A DNA stretch of 35,177 bases from Pseudomonadota bacterium (GCA_030684355.1 JAUXTN010000023.1:1-35177), one strand, 5' to 3'; positions 14,107-23,099 are shown, numbered from the stretch's first letter. Numbers and translations: made by a program. Notes: generated from the sequence alone by a model not told the origin.

Positions 14107-16620
14107 GTGGGGCTGACCCGCTATCGGGAGAAGCGCGACTTCACGCGCACGACGGAGCCCGCGGGGAAGGGCGACGCGGCACGGACCGCCCAACCGCCGA
14201 CCCGGCGGTTCGTGGTGCAGAAGCACGACGCGACGCGCCTCCACTTCGACCTGCGCCTCGAGCTCGACGGCGTGCTGCTCTGCTGGGCGGTGCCGAAGGG
14301 CCCGAGCCTCGACCCCGCGGACAAGCGGCTCGCGGTGCACACCGAGGACCACCCCCTCGAATACCTGGACTTCGAGGGCGCGATCCCGGCGGGAGAGTAC
14401 GGCGGCGGCCCGATGATGCTCTGGGACCAGGGCACGTGGACACCGGACGAGGACCCACGCGCGGGGCACGCGCAGGGGAAGCTGAAGTTCCACCTCCACG
14501 GGCACCGGCTGCGCGGCGGGTGGGCGCTCGTCCGCACGCGCTCGGCGCAGGAGGAGAAGGAGGCGTGGCTCCTCGTCAAGGAGGTGGACGCGAGCGTCGC
14601 GACGCCGGGGGATGCGCTGGTCGCCACGCGGCTGACCAGCATCCGCACCCGCCGGACGATGGAGGACATCCTCGCGGACCGCGACCCCGTCATCCCCGAC
14701 GCACCCCGGAGTCCCCTCCCCGACTTCGTCCCGCCGGCGCTCGCCACGGCGGTCGACCACCCGCCGCTGGGCGGCGCGTGGCGCCACGAGATGAAGCTCG
14801 ACGGCTACCGCGCGCTCGTCCGGGTCGAGGGCCGCCCCGGGGCCCGCACCGTGCGGATCCTGACGCGATCGGGCCTCGACTGGACCGACCGCTTCGGCCC
14901 GATCGCGCGGGCGGCGGAGACGCTCCCGGTGACGGCGGCGCTGCTCGACGGCGAGATCGTGGTGCTCGACGCCGAGGGCCGGAGCGACTTCGGCGCGCTG
15001 GTGGGCGCGTTGGAGCAGGGGCGGCCGGAGCGGCAACTCTACTACGCGTTCGACCTCCTCCACCTCGACGGGCACGATCTGCGCGGCCTGCCCCTCTCCC
15101 GGCGCGGCGAGTTGCTCTCGGAGGTCGTCATCGACGCCCGCCCGCCGATCCGGCTCCTCGAGCACATCGACGGGGACGGCGCGCTGTTCTTCCAGGCGGC
15201 CTGCGAGCACGGGCTCGAGGGGATCGTGAGCAAGCGCCCGGACGCCCCCTACCGCTCCGGGCGGGGCCGCGCGTGGCTGAAGGTGCGGTGCGATCTGCGC
15301 CAGGAGATGGTCGTCGTGGGGTGGACCGACCCCGGCGGCGGCCGCACGGCCCTCGGCGCGCTGCTGCTGGCATACCGGGAGGGCGACACGTGGCGCTTCG
15401 CGGGGCGCGTCGGCACGGGGTTCGACGAGGCCACGCTCACGGGGCTCCTCGCCCGGCTGGAGCCGATGGCACGCCGCACCCCGCCGGTCGTGGACCCGCC
15501 GACCGGGAGCGAGGCGCGGGGCTGCCACTGGACGGAGCCCCGGCTCGTGGCGGAGGTGAAGTACACGGGGTGGACGCCCTACCAACGGCTCCGGCACCCG
15601 GTGTTCCTCGGCCTCCGCGAGGACAAGCGCCCTGAGGACGTGCGGCTGGAGGTGCCGATGGCGGAGGAGGAGGCGGAGAAGGGCGACGAGCCGGACGCCC
15701 CCGCGACGTCCGCACCCACGCGTGCCGGGGACAGGGCGACGAAGCGCGCGCTTGTGGTGGCGCTCACCAACCCGGATCGCGTGTTCTGGCCGGACGTGGG
15801 GGTCACCAAGCGGGACCTCGCGGCCTGGCTGGACGCGGTGGCGGACCGGATGCTCCCGGAGATCGCCCGGCGCCCGCTCACGCTGGTGCGCTGCCCGAAC
15901 GGGCAGGACGCGGGGTGCTTCTACCAGCGCCACGTCACCGAGGGGCTGCCGCCGGGCACGCGCGGGGTGGTCGTGCCCGGGCACGGCGACGACCAGCCCT
16001 ACCTGTGGGTGGAGAACCGCGCCGGGCTCGTGGGGCTCGCGCAGATCGGGGCGCTGGAGATCCACCCGTGGGGCGTCCGCATCGACGACCTGGACCGCCC
16101 CGATCGCCTCGTCTTCGACCTCGACCCGGGGCCCCGGGTGCGCTGGGATCGGCTCGCCGAGGCCGCCACCGGCGTGCGCGACCGCCTCTCCGCGCTCGGG
16201 CTCGCGAGCTTCGCGAAGGTGACCGGCGGGAAGGGCATCCACGTGGTCGTGCCGCTCCGGCCGCACGCGCCGTGGGAGGTCGCCAAGCCGTTCTCCCGGA
16301 TGGTGGCCGAGGCGCTGGCGAAGGCCGACCCGGAGCGGCTCACCGCGAAGATGGCGAAGACGCAGCGCGAGGGGCGCATCTACGTCGATTGGCTCCGCAA
16401 CACGTCGACGAGCACGGCAGTGGCGGCGTGGTCGCCCCGCGCGCGTCCGTACGCGCCGGTCGCGGTGCCGGTCGCGTGGGAGGACCTCGCGGGGGTCGGC
16501 CGCGGGGACCACTTCCGGCTCCGGGACCTGCTCGGCGCGCTCCCGCCCGATCCGTGGGGGCCGCTCGACGCCGTGGATCAGCGCCTCGACGAGGCGGTGC
16601 TCCGCCGCCTGGGCGCGTAG
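14107..16620 (+). CDS. ligD: LigD, multidomain ATP-dependent NHEJ DNA ligase
   Basis: 837 residues from GTG 14107, with GGAGG at 14094-14098. Domain order is phosphoesterase-ligase-polymerase, as in the Pseudomonas enzyme of similar length. Phosphoesterase: QKHDATRLHFDLRLE with His40, His46 and Asp48, then AVPKGP and EYGGG. Ligase: EMKLDGYRAL with the adenylated Lys230 and ELLDGEIVVLD-like motif III (here LLDGEIVVLDAEG), then GIVSKRPDAPYRSGR and WLKVRCD (motifs IV-V). Polymerase/primase from about residue 550: LTNPDRVFWPD, RCPNGQDAGCFYQRH, the catalytic VFDLDPGP with Asp671 and Asp673, and TGGKGIHVVVPL. The protein seals ends held by Ku and can process and fill them. All three active sites look intact. 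Confidence 0.97.
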   Translation: MGLTRYREKRDFTRTTEPAGKGDAARTAQPPTRRFVVQKHDATRLHFDLRLELDGVLLCWAVPKGPSLDPADKRLAVHTEDHPLEYLDFEGAIPAGEYGGGPMMLWDQGTWTPDEDPRAGHAQGKLKFHLHGHRLRGGWALVRTRSAQEEKEAWLLVKEVDASVATPGDALVATRLTSIRTRRTMEDILADRDPVIPDAPRSPLPDFVPPALATAVDHPPLGGAWRHEMKLDGYRALVRVEGRPGARTVRILTRSGLDWTDRFGPIARAAETLPVTAALLDGEIVVLDAEGRSDFGALVGALEQGRPERQLYYAFDLLHLDGHDLRGLPLSRRGELLSEVVIDARPPIRLLEHIDGDGALFFQAACEHGLEGIVSKRPDAPYRSGRGRAWLKVRCDLRQEMVVVGWTDPGGGRTALGALLLAYREGDTWRFAGRVGTGFDEATLTGLLARLEPMARRTPPVVDPPTGSEARGCHWTEPRLVAEVKYTGWTPYQRLRHPVFLGLREDKRPEDVRLEVPMAEEEAEKGDEPDAPATSAPTRAGDRATKRALVVALTNPDRVFWPDVGVTKRDLAAWLDAVADRMLPEIARRPLTLVRCPNGQDAGCFYQRHVTEGLPPGTRGVVVPGHGDDQPYLWVENRAGLVGLAQIGALEIHPWGVRIDDLDRPDRLVFDLDPGPRVRWDRLAEAATGVRDRLSALGLASFAKVTGGKGIHVVVPLRPHAPWEVAKPFSRMVAEALAKADPERLTAKMAKTQREGRIYVDWLRNTSTSTAVAAWSPRARPYAPVAVPVAWEDLAGVGRGDHFRLRDLLGALPPDPWGPLDAVDQRLDEAVLRRLGA

Positions 16621-17547
16621 GTGGCGGCGCCCGATCGCGTGCGGCTCGGGCTCGGCGGGCAGGTCAAGCTCGCGGCGCGCATCGCCCGCGAGACCGTCAC
16701 CGAGTGGGTGGACGACGACGCCACGCGCCACGGCGCCGCCCTCGCGTACTACGCGGTGTTCTCGGTCGCGCCCCTCCTCCTGCTCGCCATCTCCATCGCC
16801 GGGCTGCTCTACGGCGAGTCCACCGCCCGCATGGAGGTCGCGACGCGGCTGCGGGAATTCCTCGGGCCCCAGGGCGCCCCCGCGGTGGAGCAGCTCCTCG
16901 ATCGCGCGCTCCCCACCCGCACCGGCGTCCTCGCCACCGTCGTCTCGTCGGTCGCCCTGGTCATCGGCGCGTCCACCGTGTTCGTCCAGCTCCGCGCGTC
17001 CCTGAACCACATCTGGGACGTGCCGCCGCGGCGCGGGAACGGCCTCGTGACGCTGCTCCGTCAGCAGGCGTTCGGCGGCCTGATGGTGCTGGCGATGGGC
17101 GCCCTGCTCCTCGCATCCCTGACGCTCGGCACGGTCCTGTCCGTCGCGGGCGACGTCGTGGCCCCCTGGCTCTCGCTCTCGCCCGCGCACCTCGAGGCCG
17201 CCTACCAGGTCCTCTCGTTCGCGCTCGTCACCGCGCTCTTCGCCGTGGTGTTCAAGGTGCTGCCCGACGTGCCCGTGGCCTGGAGCGACGTGGCGGTCGG
17301 GGCGATCCTGACGGCGGCGCTCTTCGCGCTCGGCCGGAGCGCCATCGCGGCCTACCTCGTGTATGCAGGCGTCACGACGGCCTACGGCGCTGCGGGCTCG
17401 CTGGTGGCGTTCCTGGTCTGGGTCTACTGGTCGGCGCAGATCCTGCTGCTCGGCGCGGAGTTCACCCAGGTCTACGGGCGGCGGGCGGGGTCCCGACGGC
17501 GCGAGTGCGACCTGCTGGAGCACCACAAGAAGCCGTCACCCCGCTGA
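16621..17547 (+). CDS. YihY/BrkB family inner-membrane protein
   Basis: 308 residues from GTG 16621, immediately after the ligD stop, so translation is probably coupled. Seen: the amphipathic N-terminus, the family segment HGAALAYYAVFSVAPLLLL, about six hydrophobic helices, the LNHIWDVPPRRG loop and the C-terminal GAAGSLVAFLVWVYWSAQILLLGAEFTQVYG signature (split: VAFLVWVYWSAQ and LLGAEFTQVYG). Members were once annotated ribonuclease BN, which is known to be incorrect; the molecular role of YihY proteins is unsettled. Its place directly behind ligD may be simple read-through or a functional link to repair; sequence alone does not tell. It ends 29 bases before the convergent lipid kinase family gene. 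Confidence 0.9.
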   Translation: MAAPDRVRLGLGGQVKLAARIARETVTEWVDDDATRHGAALAYYAVFSVAPLLLLAISIAGLLYGESTARMEVATRLREFLGPQGAPAVEQLLDRALPTRTGVLATVVSSVALVIGASTVFVQLRASLNHIWDVPPRRGNGLVTLLRQQAFGGLMVLAMGALLLASLTLGTVLSVAGDVVAPWLSLSPAHLEAAYQVLSFALVTALFAVVFKVLPDVPVAWSDVAVGAILTAALFALGRSAIAAYLVYAGVTTAYGAAGSLVAFLVWVYWSAQILLLGAEFTQVYGRRAGSRRRECDLLEHHKKPSPR

Positions 17548-17554
17548 TCGGCGC

Positions 17555-17584
17555 GCGGGTCCTGGGCGAGCGGGTCCTACGCGA
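17555..17584. repeat. 15-bp tandem duplication spanning the lipid-kinase stop codon
   Basis: Units at 17555-17569 and 17570-17584 share 13 of 15 bases (GCGGGTCCT core). The second contains CTA at 17577-17579, the TAG stop of the minus-strand gene. Confidence 0.7.
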
Positions 17585-18209
17585 AGACCGCCGCCACGAG
17601 CGACGCGCCCGCCGCTGCCGCGAGCGGGATGACGAGGTTGTCGTCGAGGCCCGCGGTGAGGAGCTCGGCCAGTGCCCCGGCCAGCGCCGAGACGAACGCG
17701 AGCATGAGGATCTCGACCATCCCGAGCTGCGGGTAGTAAACGGCGAGGGTCAGGAGCGCGGCGAGTCCGGCGAACCCCACGAACCCGAGGGAGCCTTCCA
17801 GCGAGCGCCCGGAGGCGAGCCGGGTGCGGCCCCAGCGGCGCCCCACGAAGGCGGCGGCGGGGTCGCCTACGCCGAGCACGATGACGGCGAGCGAGCAGGC
17901 CATCGGCGACGCGGTGAGCGAGAGCGCGAGCAACGCGGTGACGTACCAGGTGGCCGAGTTGACCCGGTGCGTCTCGTGCGGGTGCGCAATCGGCCCGAAG
18001 ACCTTCATCAGGAAGCGGTTCAGCGCCGGGACCTTTCGGCGGCCGAGCTCCATCCCCCATGCCCACACGAAGAAACCGAACGCCGTCAGCACCATGCTCA
18101 TGGGCGTGAGGACGTGCTGGATGATCACGAGCGCGAGCACGCCGGAGAGGGCGTGCACGAGGCTGCGGGTGTGGTTCGCGGGGCGCGTCCCGGGGCGGTG
18201 GGCGTTCAC
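17577..18209 (-). CDS. SEC59/DGK1/VTE5-type CTP-dependent lipid kinase family membrane protein
   Basis: 210 residues from GTG 18209, chosen because GGAGG (18218-18214) lies 4 bases upstream on the minus strand; an in-frame ATG at 18245 is possible. About six membrane helices. Seen: TRSLVHALSG near residue 15, HPHETHRVN at 76-84, GVGDPAAAFVGRRWGR at 113-128 and GRSLEGSLG at 134-142. These match the motif order of the phosphatidate cytidylyltransferase-like kinase family (dolichol kinase, yeast CTP-diacylglycerol kinase, plant phytol kinase). In bacteria the lipid or isoprenoid alcohol substrate is mostly unknown. It lies 43 bases downstream of cutA on the same strand and is probably co-transcribed with it. 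Confidence 0.82.
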   Translation of the reverse strand: MNAHRPGTRPANHTRSLVHALSGVLALVIIQHVLTPMSMVLTAFGFFVWAWGMELGRRKVPALNRFLMKVFGPIAHPHETHRVNSATWYVTALLALSLTASPMACSLAVIVLGVGDPAAAFVGRRWGRTRLASGRSLEGSLGFVGFAGLAALLTLAVYYPQLGMVEILMLAFVSALAGALAELLTAGLDDNLVIPLAAAAGASLVAAVFA

Positions 18210-18252
18210 TGGACCTCCGGGGCGACGGTAACGCGCGTGTGTCATGTCTCCG

Positions 18253-18579
18253 TCACGGCGCGCGCGTCGACCCCGCACGCACCCAATCGAGGTAGAGCAG
18301 GTGCCCGTCGAGGACGGGGAGGGCGAGCACCTCCGGCAACGTGTACGGGTGCACCGCCACGACCCGAGCGGTGAGGGCCTCGACGCACGCCGCGCGCGTC
18401 TTCACGATCATGAGCACCTCGGCGTCCTCGTGAATGGCGTCCTCCCAGCGGTAGATCGAGCGCACCCCGGGGACGAGGCTGCAGCAGGCCGCGAGCTCCT
18501 CTTCGACCAGGAGCCGGCCGATGCGGGCGGCGACGTCGGCGTCGGGAGCGGTGATGTACACGACGACGAGATCGGTCAT
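18253..18579 (-). CDS. cutA: CutA divalent-cation tolerance protein
   Basis: 108 residues, typical of trimeric CutA1. Seen: VVVYITAPDADVAARIGRLL at the start, AACCSLVPGVRSIYRWE at 30-46 (the family core CxNIxPgvxSiYrWeG), EVLMIVKTR and the C-terminal VHPYTLPEVLALP followed by YLDWV. ATG 18579 is preceded by an excellent AGGAGG Shine-Dalgarno at 6 bases. CutA proteins are soluble ferredoxin-like trimers linked genetically to copper and other metal tolerance; the biochemical role remains vague. It heads a two-gene unit with the membrane lipid kinase family protein. Confidence 0.95.
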   Translation of the reverse strand: MTDLVVVYITAPDADVAARIGRLLVEEELAACCSLVPGVRSIYRWEDAIHEDAEVLMIVKTRAACVEALTARVVAVHPYTLPEVLALPVLDGHLLYLDWVRAGSTRAP

Positions 18580-18683
18580 GCCCGCCTCCTAGCACGCGCG
18601 CCGGAGCGATCGCGACCCGGGGCGGCGTGAGGTCCTGTCACCCCGCCGAACGGCGTGCACGCGACGACGATTCGCGCCATCCT

Positions 18684-19412
18684 GTGTGCACACCCGGTCG
18701 TGTCTTGGCAGACGCTCGCCCTCCCCTCGCAACGATCCAGCGGATCTGGGTGGCCCTCACCCAGGTAGCCCTCGTCCTCCCCTTCGTCACCGCGAAGGGC
18801 TGCGACAACGGCGTAGTCACCGACTACACCGGGGTGGGCCTCTACCTGTCCGCGAACGGCATGATCGTGCTCCTCCCCATGGCCGTCGTGACCGCGCTGC
18901 TGCTGGCCTTCCCCTACCGCGGGGCACCGATCTCCCGGGCGCTCGCGCCGGGCGCGTTGACGGCGTTCGGGGCGGCCGTCGGGCTCCTCCTCGCGCTCGT
19001 GGGCCCAAGCTTCGCGCTCCTGTTCGACGAGCTGACCTACCGCGTCGGTTGGTACCTCCACGTGTCCGGCTGGGCCGCGCTCTACGCGGCGTCCCTCGTC
19101 GGGAGCGTCATCGTGCTCGCACGCGGCGGGGGCGCCCGCCTTCAGGGCCGGGAGGCCGTGGCGATCGGGGTCCTCGCCATCGCGCCGCCGCTGGCGGTGC
19201 TCGTCAACGTCCTCCACAACGAGCTCGCTCCCGCGGAGGTCATCGGCTCCTTCGCCGTCGGGTACGGCATGGTCGTCCCGCTGATCCTCGCGGGCGTCGG
19301 GATCCTCCGGCAGCGTGCGGACGGCGCCCTCACGCGGCCAACGCAGGTGTCGTGGTGGCTGCTCGTGGTGCTGACGCTCGCGGGGCACACGATCGGGGCG
19401 GTATCGGACTGA
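18684..19412 (+). CDS. Polytopic membrane protein of unknown function
   Basis: About 242 residues from GTG 18684; TTG 18705 and GTG 18627 are also in frame and none has a Shine-Dalgarno, so the start is uncertain. Seven hydrophobic segments are visible, beginning with IWVALTQVALVLPFVTA and ending with WWLLVVLTLAGHTIGAV, which suggests a seven-helix inner-membrane protein. A conserved-looking loop KGCDNGVVTDYTGVGLYL follows the first helix. Two further acidic or basic loops (FDELTYRVGWYL, NVLHNELAPAE) lie between helices. I do not recognise the family. It diverges from cutA and ends 17 bases before the propeller lipoprotein gene, which has its own promoter-like element. Confidence 0.7.
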   Translation: MCTPGRVLADARPPLATIQRIWVALTQVALVLPFVTAKGCDNGVVTDYTGVGLYLSANGMIVLLPMAVVTALLLAFPYRGAPISRALAPGALTAFGAAVGLLLALVGPSFALLFDELTYRVGWYLHVSGWAALYAASLVGSVIVLARGGGARLQGREAVAIGVLAIAPPLAVLVNVLHNELAPAEVIGSFAVGYGMVVPLILAGVGILRQRADGALTRPTQVSWWLLVVLTLAGHTIGAVSD

Positions 19413-19417
19413 GCGGG

Positions 19418-19423
19418 TAGAGT
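19418..19423 (+). promoter_or_regulatory. -10-like TAGAGT 7 bases before ATG; includes an in-frame stop
   Basis: TAGAGT is preceded by CGGG and lies 7 bases before ATG 19430. Its TAG is in frame with the gene, so translation cannot begin further upstream. Leaderless initiation is inferred. Confidence 0.5.
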
Positions 19424-19429
19424 GCGCCC

Positions 19430-20968
19430 ATGCTGCTGCTCCTCCTCGCCTGCACCGGCGCGCCGCACCTCGTGGTGACGCCCGAGGAGCGCGACCCGCC
19501 GGGGGATCTCGACCGCGACGGCTTCACCGCCGACGACTGCGACGACACGCGCGCGGACATCCACCCCGGCGCCGCCCCCGATGCGTGCGACGGCCTCGAC
19601 CAGGACTGCGACGGCGACCCCATCGGCGCGGGCACCTGCGCCGAGATGGTGAACGTGAAGAACGCGTCCACCGGGAGCTGGGAGGGGACGCAGGTGGGGG
19701 ACGGGTTCCACACGTACGGGGCGGTCCCGGATCAGGACGGCGACGGCGTGGACGACCTGCTGTTCCGCGGCGAGGGGATCGACGGCAGTGGGGACGGCCT
19801 GGTGGGGTGGATGCCGGGCGCGATGCCGGATGGGGCGGTCGCGTGGACCGACGCGTCGCCGCGGTACTGGGTCGGCGAGCCCGACCACGAGTGGATCGTG
19901 GACATCGGCGTGGCGGGCGACTTCGACGGGGACGGCGCGCCCGACCTCTGGTCGGGGAGCCTCGGGTGCAGCACGCGCGACGGGGTCGTCTACCTGCTCC
20001 GCGGCCCGCCCGAGCGCTGGCCGACCGACGGCCCCTCGCTGCGGGACGCGACGGACGCATCGTGGGTGCAGGAGACCCCCGGCGACTGCTTCGGCTACGA
20101 CACGGTCGCGGCCGGCGACCTCGACGGGGACGGCCTCGCCGACCTGGTGACCACCTCGGACGAGGCCGTGTGGGCGATCTTCGGGCGCACGACGGGGCTC
20201 GTGCCCGGGGCGAGCGCGGGCGCCGAGGTGCACTTCGCGGGGGTGAGCGCCGACAGCTACGCCTGGCCCGACCTCGACGGGGACGGCCTCGCCGAGGTGG
20301 TCCTCGAGGGCTACGACGGCGAGCTCGGGCTCCTCTCGGGGGCGAACCTCCGCGCCGCCGACGGCGCCGATCTCGCGGACGTGCTGCTCCCGCTCGTGCA
20401 GCCGGCAGAGGGCGGCTACCGGCCGGTCGCCGGGGGGGACCTCGGGGACGCCGACGGCGACGGCTACCGCGACGTGGTGGTCGAGCACGGGTCCGCGTGC
20501 ACCGTCCGCCTCCACGGCGCCGCCGACTTCGCGACGCGGCCAATGGCGTCGGGCCTGGGCGTGTCGGTCTGCTACGACACCCCGCTCCCGTACAGCGAGT
20601 GGCGCACGAGCCTGTTCGCCTCGGTCACCCCCGACGTCGACGCCGACGGCGTCCGCGACCTCCTGATCTTCGCGGCGCTCCCCGCGGTCGCCTGGGACGG
20701 ATCCGCGCTCGCGGACTGCCTCGTCCCGTCCTCCCGGCTCCCGACCTCCGGCACGGTCGACGGCCCCGAGGTCGACGTCTGCTTCGGCGCCGGCAACGCC
20801 GACAGCGCGTTCCAGGACGCCGCGTTCCTCACCGACCTCGACGGGGACGGCCTCCCCGAGCTCGTCGCCAGCAACGGGACCTGGGGCGCCGACGACGAGC
20901 GCAACGTCGGGCGGGCGCTGGTGCTGCCGGGGTTCGACATCCCGTGGGACGACGCGTCGAAGTGGTGA
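19430..20968 (+). CDS. FG-GAP/VCBS seven-bladed propeller lipoprotein with one MopE-type repeat
   Basis: 512 residues. The start is forced by an in-frame TAG 12 bases upstream, so the lipoprotein signal is only MLLLLLAC (Cys8). Residues about 25-65 form one MopE-type unit (DLDRDGFTADDCDD and DACDGLDQDCDGDP). Seven Ca-loop segments of FG-GAP type follow: DQDGDGVDDLLF, DFDGDGAPDLW, DLDGDGLADLV, DLDGDGLAEVV, DADGDGYRDVV, DVDADGVRDLL and DLDGDGLPELV. That number fits a complete integrin-alpha-like seven-bladed beta-propeller closed by one blade each. Such propellers bind partners or polysaccharides at surfaces; the ligand here is unknown. It shares the MopE motif with the large gene at 10208. Tandem hairpins follow the stop. 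Confidence 0.85.
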   Translation: MLLLLLACTGAPHLVVTPEERDPPGDLDRDGFTADDCDDTRADIHPGAAPDACDGLDQDCDGDPIGAGTCAEMVNVKNASTGSWEGTQVGDGFHTYGAVPDQDGDGVDDLLFRGEGIDGSGDGLVGWMPGAMPDGAVAWTDASPRYWVGEPDHEWIVDIGVAGDFDGDGAPDLWSGSLGCSTRDGVVYLLRGPPERWPTDGPSLRDATDASWVQETPGDCFGYDTVAAGDLDGDGLADLVTTSDEAVWAIFGRTTGLVPGASAGAEVHFAGVSADSYAWPDLDGDGLAEVVLEGYDGELGLLSGANLRAADGADLADVLLPLVQPAEGGYRPVAGGDLGDADGDGYRDVVVEHGSACTVRLHGAADFATRPMASGLGVSVCYDTPLPYSEWRTSLFASVTPDVDADGVRDLLIFAALPAVAWDGSALADCLVPSSRLPTSGTVDGPEVDVCFGAGNADSAFQDAAFLTDLDGDGLPELVASNGTWGADDERNVGRALVLPGFDIPWDDASKW

Positions 20969-21031
20969 GCGCCCCGCGGTGAACCTGGGCGGCAGTTGGC
21001 GAACCCACGCCGCGCCCGGCCGACCGGAGCG

Positions 21032-21078
21032 CGCCGGGCGCCTCGCCCGGCGGTCCCGCCCGGCTCTGCGGGCGGACC
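21032..21078. terminator. Two adjacent GC hairpins between convergent genes
   Basis: CGCCGGGCG (21032-21040) pairs with CGCCCGGCG (21044-21052) across CCT. The next arm, GGTC then CGCCCG (21052-21062 with one bulged C), pairs with CGGGCGGACC (21069-21078). Both strands would form the hairpins, so they could end transcripts of the propeller gene and of the formaldehyde operon. Confidence 0.5.
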
Positions 21079-21137
21079 GAGGCCGAAGGCCGAGCGCGGA
21101 GGGGGGCCGTAGGCGCCCTGCCCTCCTCCCGACTCCC

Positions 21138-21989
21138 CTACTTCTTCAACGCCGCCGCATGCCACGCCACGTGGTCGCCGATGAACGTCGCGATGAAGTA
21201 GTAGCTGTGGTCGTAGCCGGGCTGGCGCCGCAACGTGAGCGGGTGCCCGGCGCGCGCGCAGGCCTCCTCCAGCCGCCCCGGTTGGAGCTGCGTGTCGAGG
21301 AAGCTGTCGGCGAGGCCCTGGTCGACGAGCAGCGGGAGCTTCGCGGAGCCCGCGGTCTCGACGAGCGCCGTGGCGTCGTAGGCCTTCCACGCGGCGCGGT
21401 CGGGGCCGAGGTACCGGCCGAACGCTTTGACGCCCCAGGGCACCTCGGACGGCGCCACGATGGGCGAGAACGCGGACACCGAGCGGTAGCGGCCGGGGTT
21501 CCGGAGCGCGAGGACGAGCGCGCCGTGGCCGCCCATCGAGTGCCCGGAGATCGCCTGCCGGTCGAAGTCGAGCGGGAGCTCGGCGAGCACGGTGGGGAGC
21601 TCGTCGCGGATGTAGGTGTACATCCGGTAGTGGGTCGACCAGGGGGCCTCGGTGGCGTCGACGTAGAAGCCGGCGCCGAGCCCGAAGTCCCAGGCGCCGT
21701 CGGGATCGGCGGGCACGTCGGGGCCGCGCGGCGAGGTATCCGGCACCACGAGGGCCACGCCGTGCTCCGCGGCGTAGCGCTGGGCGCCCGCCTTGGTGAC
21801 GAAGTTCTGGTCGGTGCAGGTGAGCCCCGAGAGCCACCAGAGCACCGGCACCCGCTGGGTCCTCGCCTGCGGCGGCAGGTAGACCGAGAGGGTCATCATG
21901 GACGCGCACGCGGCCGACGCGTGGGTCAGGTGGAGCTGGTCGCCGTCGAAGCAGCGCCAGCTCGCGATCCGGGTGAGCGGGGAGGCCAT
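21138..21989 (-). CDS. frmB: S-formylglutathione hydrolase
   Basis: 283 residues, the normal length for this esterase-D-like alpha/beta hydrolase. It hydrolyses S-formylglutathione to glutathione and formate, the second step of formaldehyde detoxification. Seen: WWLSGLTCTDQNFVTKAGAQ (oxyanion region), PDTSPRG, the nucleophile elbow SGHSMGGHGAL with Ser151, the Asp region DQGLADSFLD and the His region GYDHSYYF. No signal peptide. The ATG at 21989 overlaps the TGA of the upstream dehydrogenase gene (TGATG), so both proteins are made from one transcript. The symbol follows the Escherichia coli name; fghA is equally used. Confidence 0.96.
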   Translation of the reverse strand: MASPLTRIASWRCFDGDQLHLTHASAACASMMTLSVYLPPQARTQRVPVLWWLSGLTCTDQNFVTKAGAQRYAAEHGVALVVPDTSPRGPDVPADPDGAWDFGLGAGFYVDATEAPWSTHYRMYTYIRDELPTVLAELPLDFDRQAISGHSMGGHGALVLALRNPGRYRSVSAFSPIVAPSEVPWGVKAFGRYLGPDRAAWKAYDATALVETAGSAKLPLLVDQGLADSFLDTQLQPGRLEEACARAGHPLTLRRQPGYDHSYYFIATFIGDHVAWHAAALKK

Positions 21990-23098
21990 CAGAACACGAC
22001 CACCGAGCGGATGGACTCGCCGTGGTGCATGAGATCGAACGCCTTGTTGATGTCCTCGAGCGGCAGCAGGTGCGTGATCATCGGGTCGATCTGGATGTGG
22101 CCCTCCATGTACCAGTCGACGATCTTCGGCACGTCGGTGCGGCCGCGCGCGCCGCCGAACGCGGAGCCACGCCAGACGCGCCCGGTGACGAGCTGGAACG
22201 GCCGGGTGCTGATCTCCTGGCCGGCGCCGGCCACGCCGATGATGATCGACTCGCCCCAGCCCTTGTGGCAGCACTCCAGCGCGGTGCGCATCACCTTGAC
22301 GTTGCCGACGCACTCGAAGCTGAAGTCGGCGCCCCCGTTGGTGAGGGCGACGAGGTGCGCGACGAGATCGCCCTGGACCTCGGACGGGTTGACGAAGTGG
22401 GTCATGCCGAAGCGCCGGCCCCAGGCCTCGCGGCCGGGGTTGAGATCCACGCCCACGATCTGCCGCGCACCCGCGAGCTTCAGGCCCTGGATGACGTTGA
22501 GCCCGATGCCGCCGAGGCCGAAGACGACGCAGTTGGCGCCGGGGGTCACCTTCGCGGTCCAGATCGCCGCGCCGATGCCGGTGGTGACGCCGCAGCCGAC
22601 GTAGCAGGCCTTCTCGAAGGGGGCGTCCGGGCGGATCTTCGCGAGCGAGATCTCCGGGAGCACCGTGTAGTTGGAGAAGGTGGAGGTGCCCATGTAGTGG
22701 TGCACCATCCTGCCGTTGTAGCTGAACCGGCTCGTGCCGTCGGGCATGACGCCCCTGCCCTGCGTGGCCCGGATCTTCTGGCACAGGTTGGTCTTGCCCG
22801 AGAGGCAGTAGTCGCATTCGCGACATTCGGGCGTGTAGAGCGGGATGACGTGGTCGCCCGGCTTCAACGAGCGCACGCCCGCGCCGACCTCGACCACCAC
22901 CCCCGCGCCCTCGTGGCCCAGCACCGCCGGGAAGAGCCCCTCGGGGTCATCCCCGGAGAGGGTGAAGGCGTCGGTGTGGCAGATGCCCGTGGCCCGGAGC
23001 TCGACGAGGACCTCGCCCTCCTTCGGGCCCTCCAGATCGAGCTCGACGATCTCGAGGGGTTTGCCAGCTTCGAACGCGACTGCGGCGCGGGACTTCAT
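21989..23098 (-). CDS. frmA: S-(hydroxymethyl)glutathione dehydrogenase (class III alcohol dehydrogenase)
   Basis: 369 residues. It oxidises the spontaneous adduct of formaldehyde and glutathione to S-formylglutathione with NAD. Seen: catalytic zinc ligand Cys40 in GICHTD, GHEGAG with His62, four structural-zinc cysteines at 92, 95, 98 and 106 in [27 protein letters not shown], and the NAD-binding [15 protein letters not shown] 23098 is used; the Shine-Dalgarno GGAG is part of a 10-base palindrome (23100-23109). No frmR-type repressor gene is adjacent. Presence implies glutathione or a similar thiol cofactor in the cell. Confidence 0.97.
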   Translation of the reverse strand: MKSRAAVAFEAGKPLEIVELDLEGPKEGEVLVELRATGICHTDAFTLSGDDPEGLFPAVLGHEGAGVVVEVGAGVRSLKPGDHVIPLYTPECRECDYCLSGKTNLCQKIRATQGRGVMPDGTSRFSYNGRMVHHYMGTSTFSNYTVLPEISLAKIRPDAPFEKACYVGCGVTTGIGAAIWTAKVTPGANCVVFGLGGIGLNVIQGLKLAGARQIVGVDLNPGREAWGRRFGMTHFVNPSEVQGDLVAHLVALTNGGADFSFECVGNVKVMRTALECCHKGWGESIIIGVAGAGQEISTRPFQLVTGRVWRGSAFGGARGRTDVPKIVDWYMEGHIQIDPMITHLLPLEDINKAFDLMHHGESIRSVVVF

Positions 23099-23099
23099 G

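Noticed and set aside
13993..17526. A very long open frame on the minus strand opposite ku-ligD-yihY, and a similar one at 24348-27200 opposite the helicase
   Set aside because: Both are low-complexity Arg/Ala/Glu/Gly-rich shadows caused by extreme GC in the real genes on the other strand; neither has family motifs.
10208..23098. MopE-type repeats plus a formaldehyde detoxification pair read as a methylotroph/methanotroph signature
   Set aside because: Both are widespread outside methylotrophs, lie in different operons 8-13 kb apart, and no methanol or methane oxidation gene is present.
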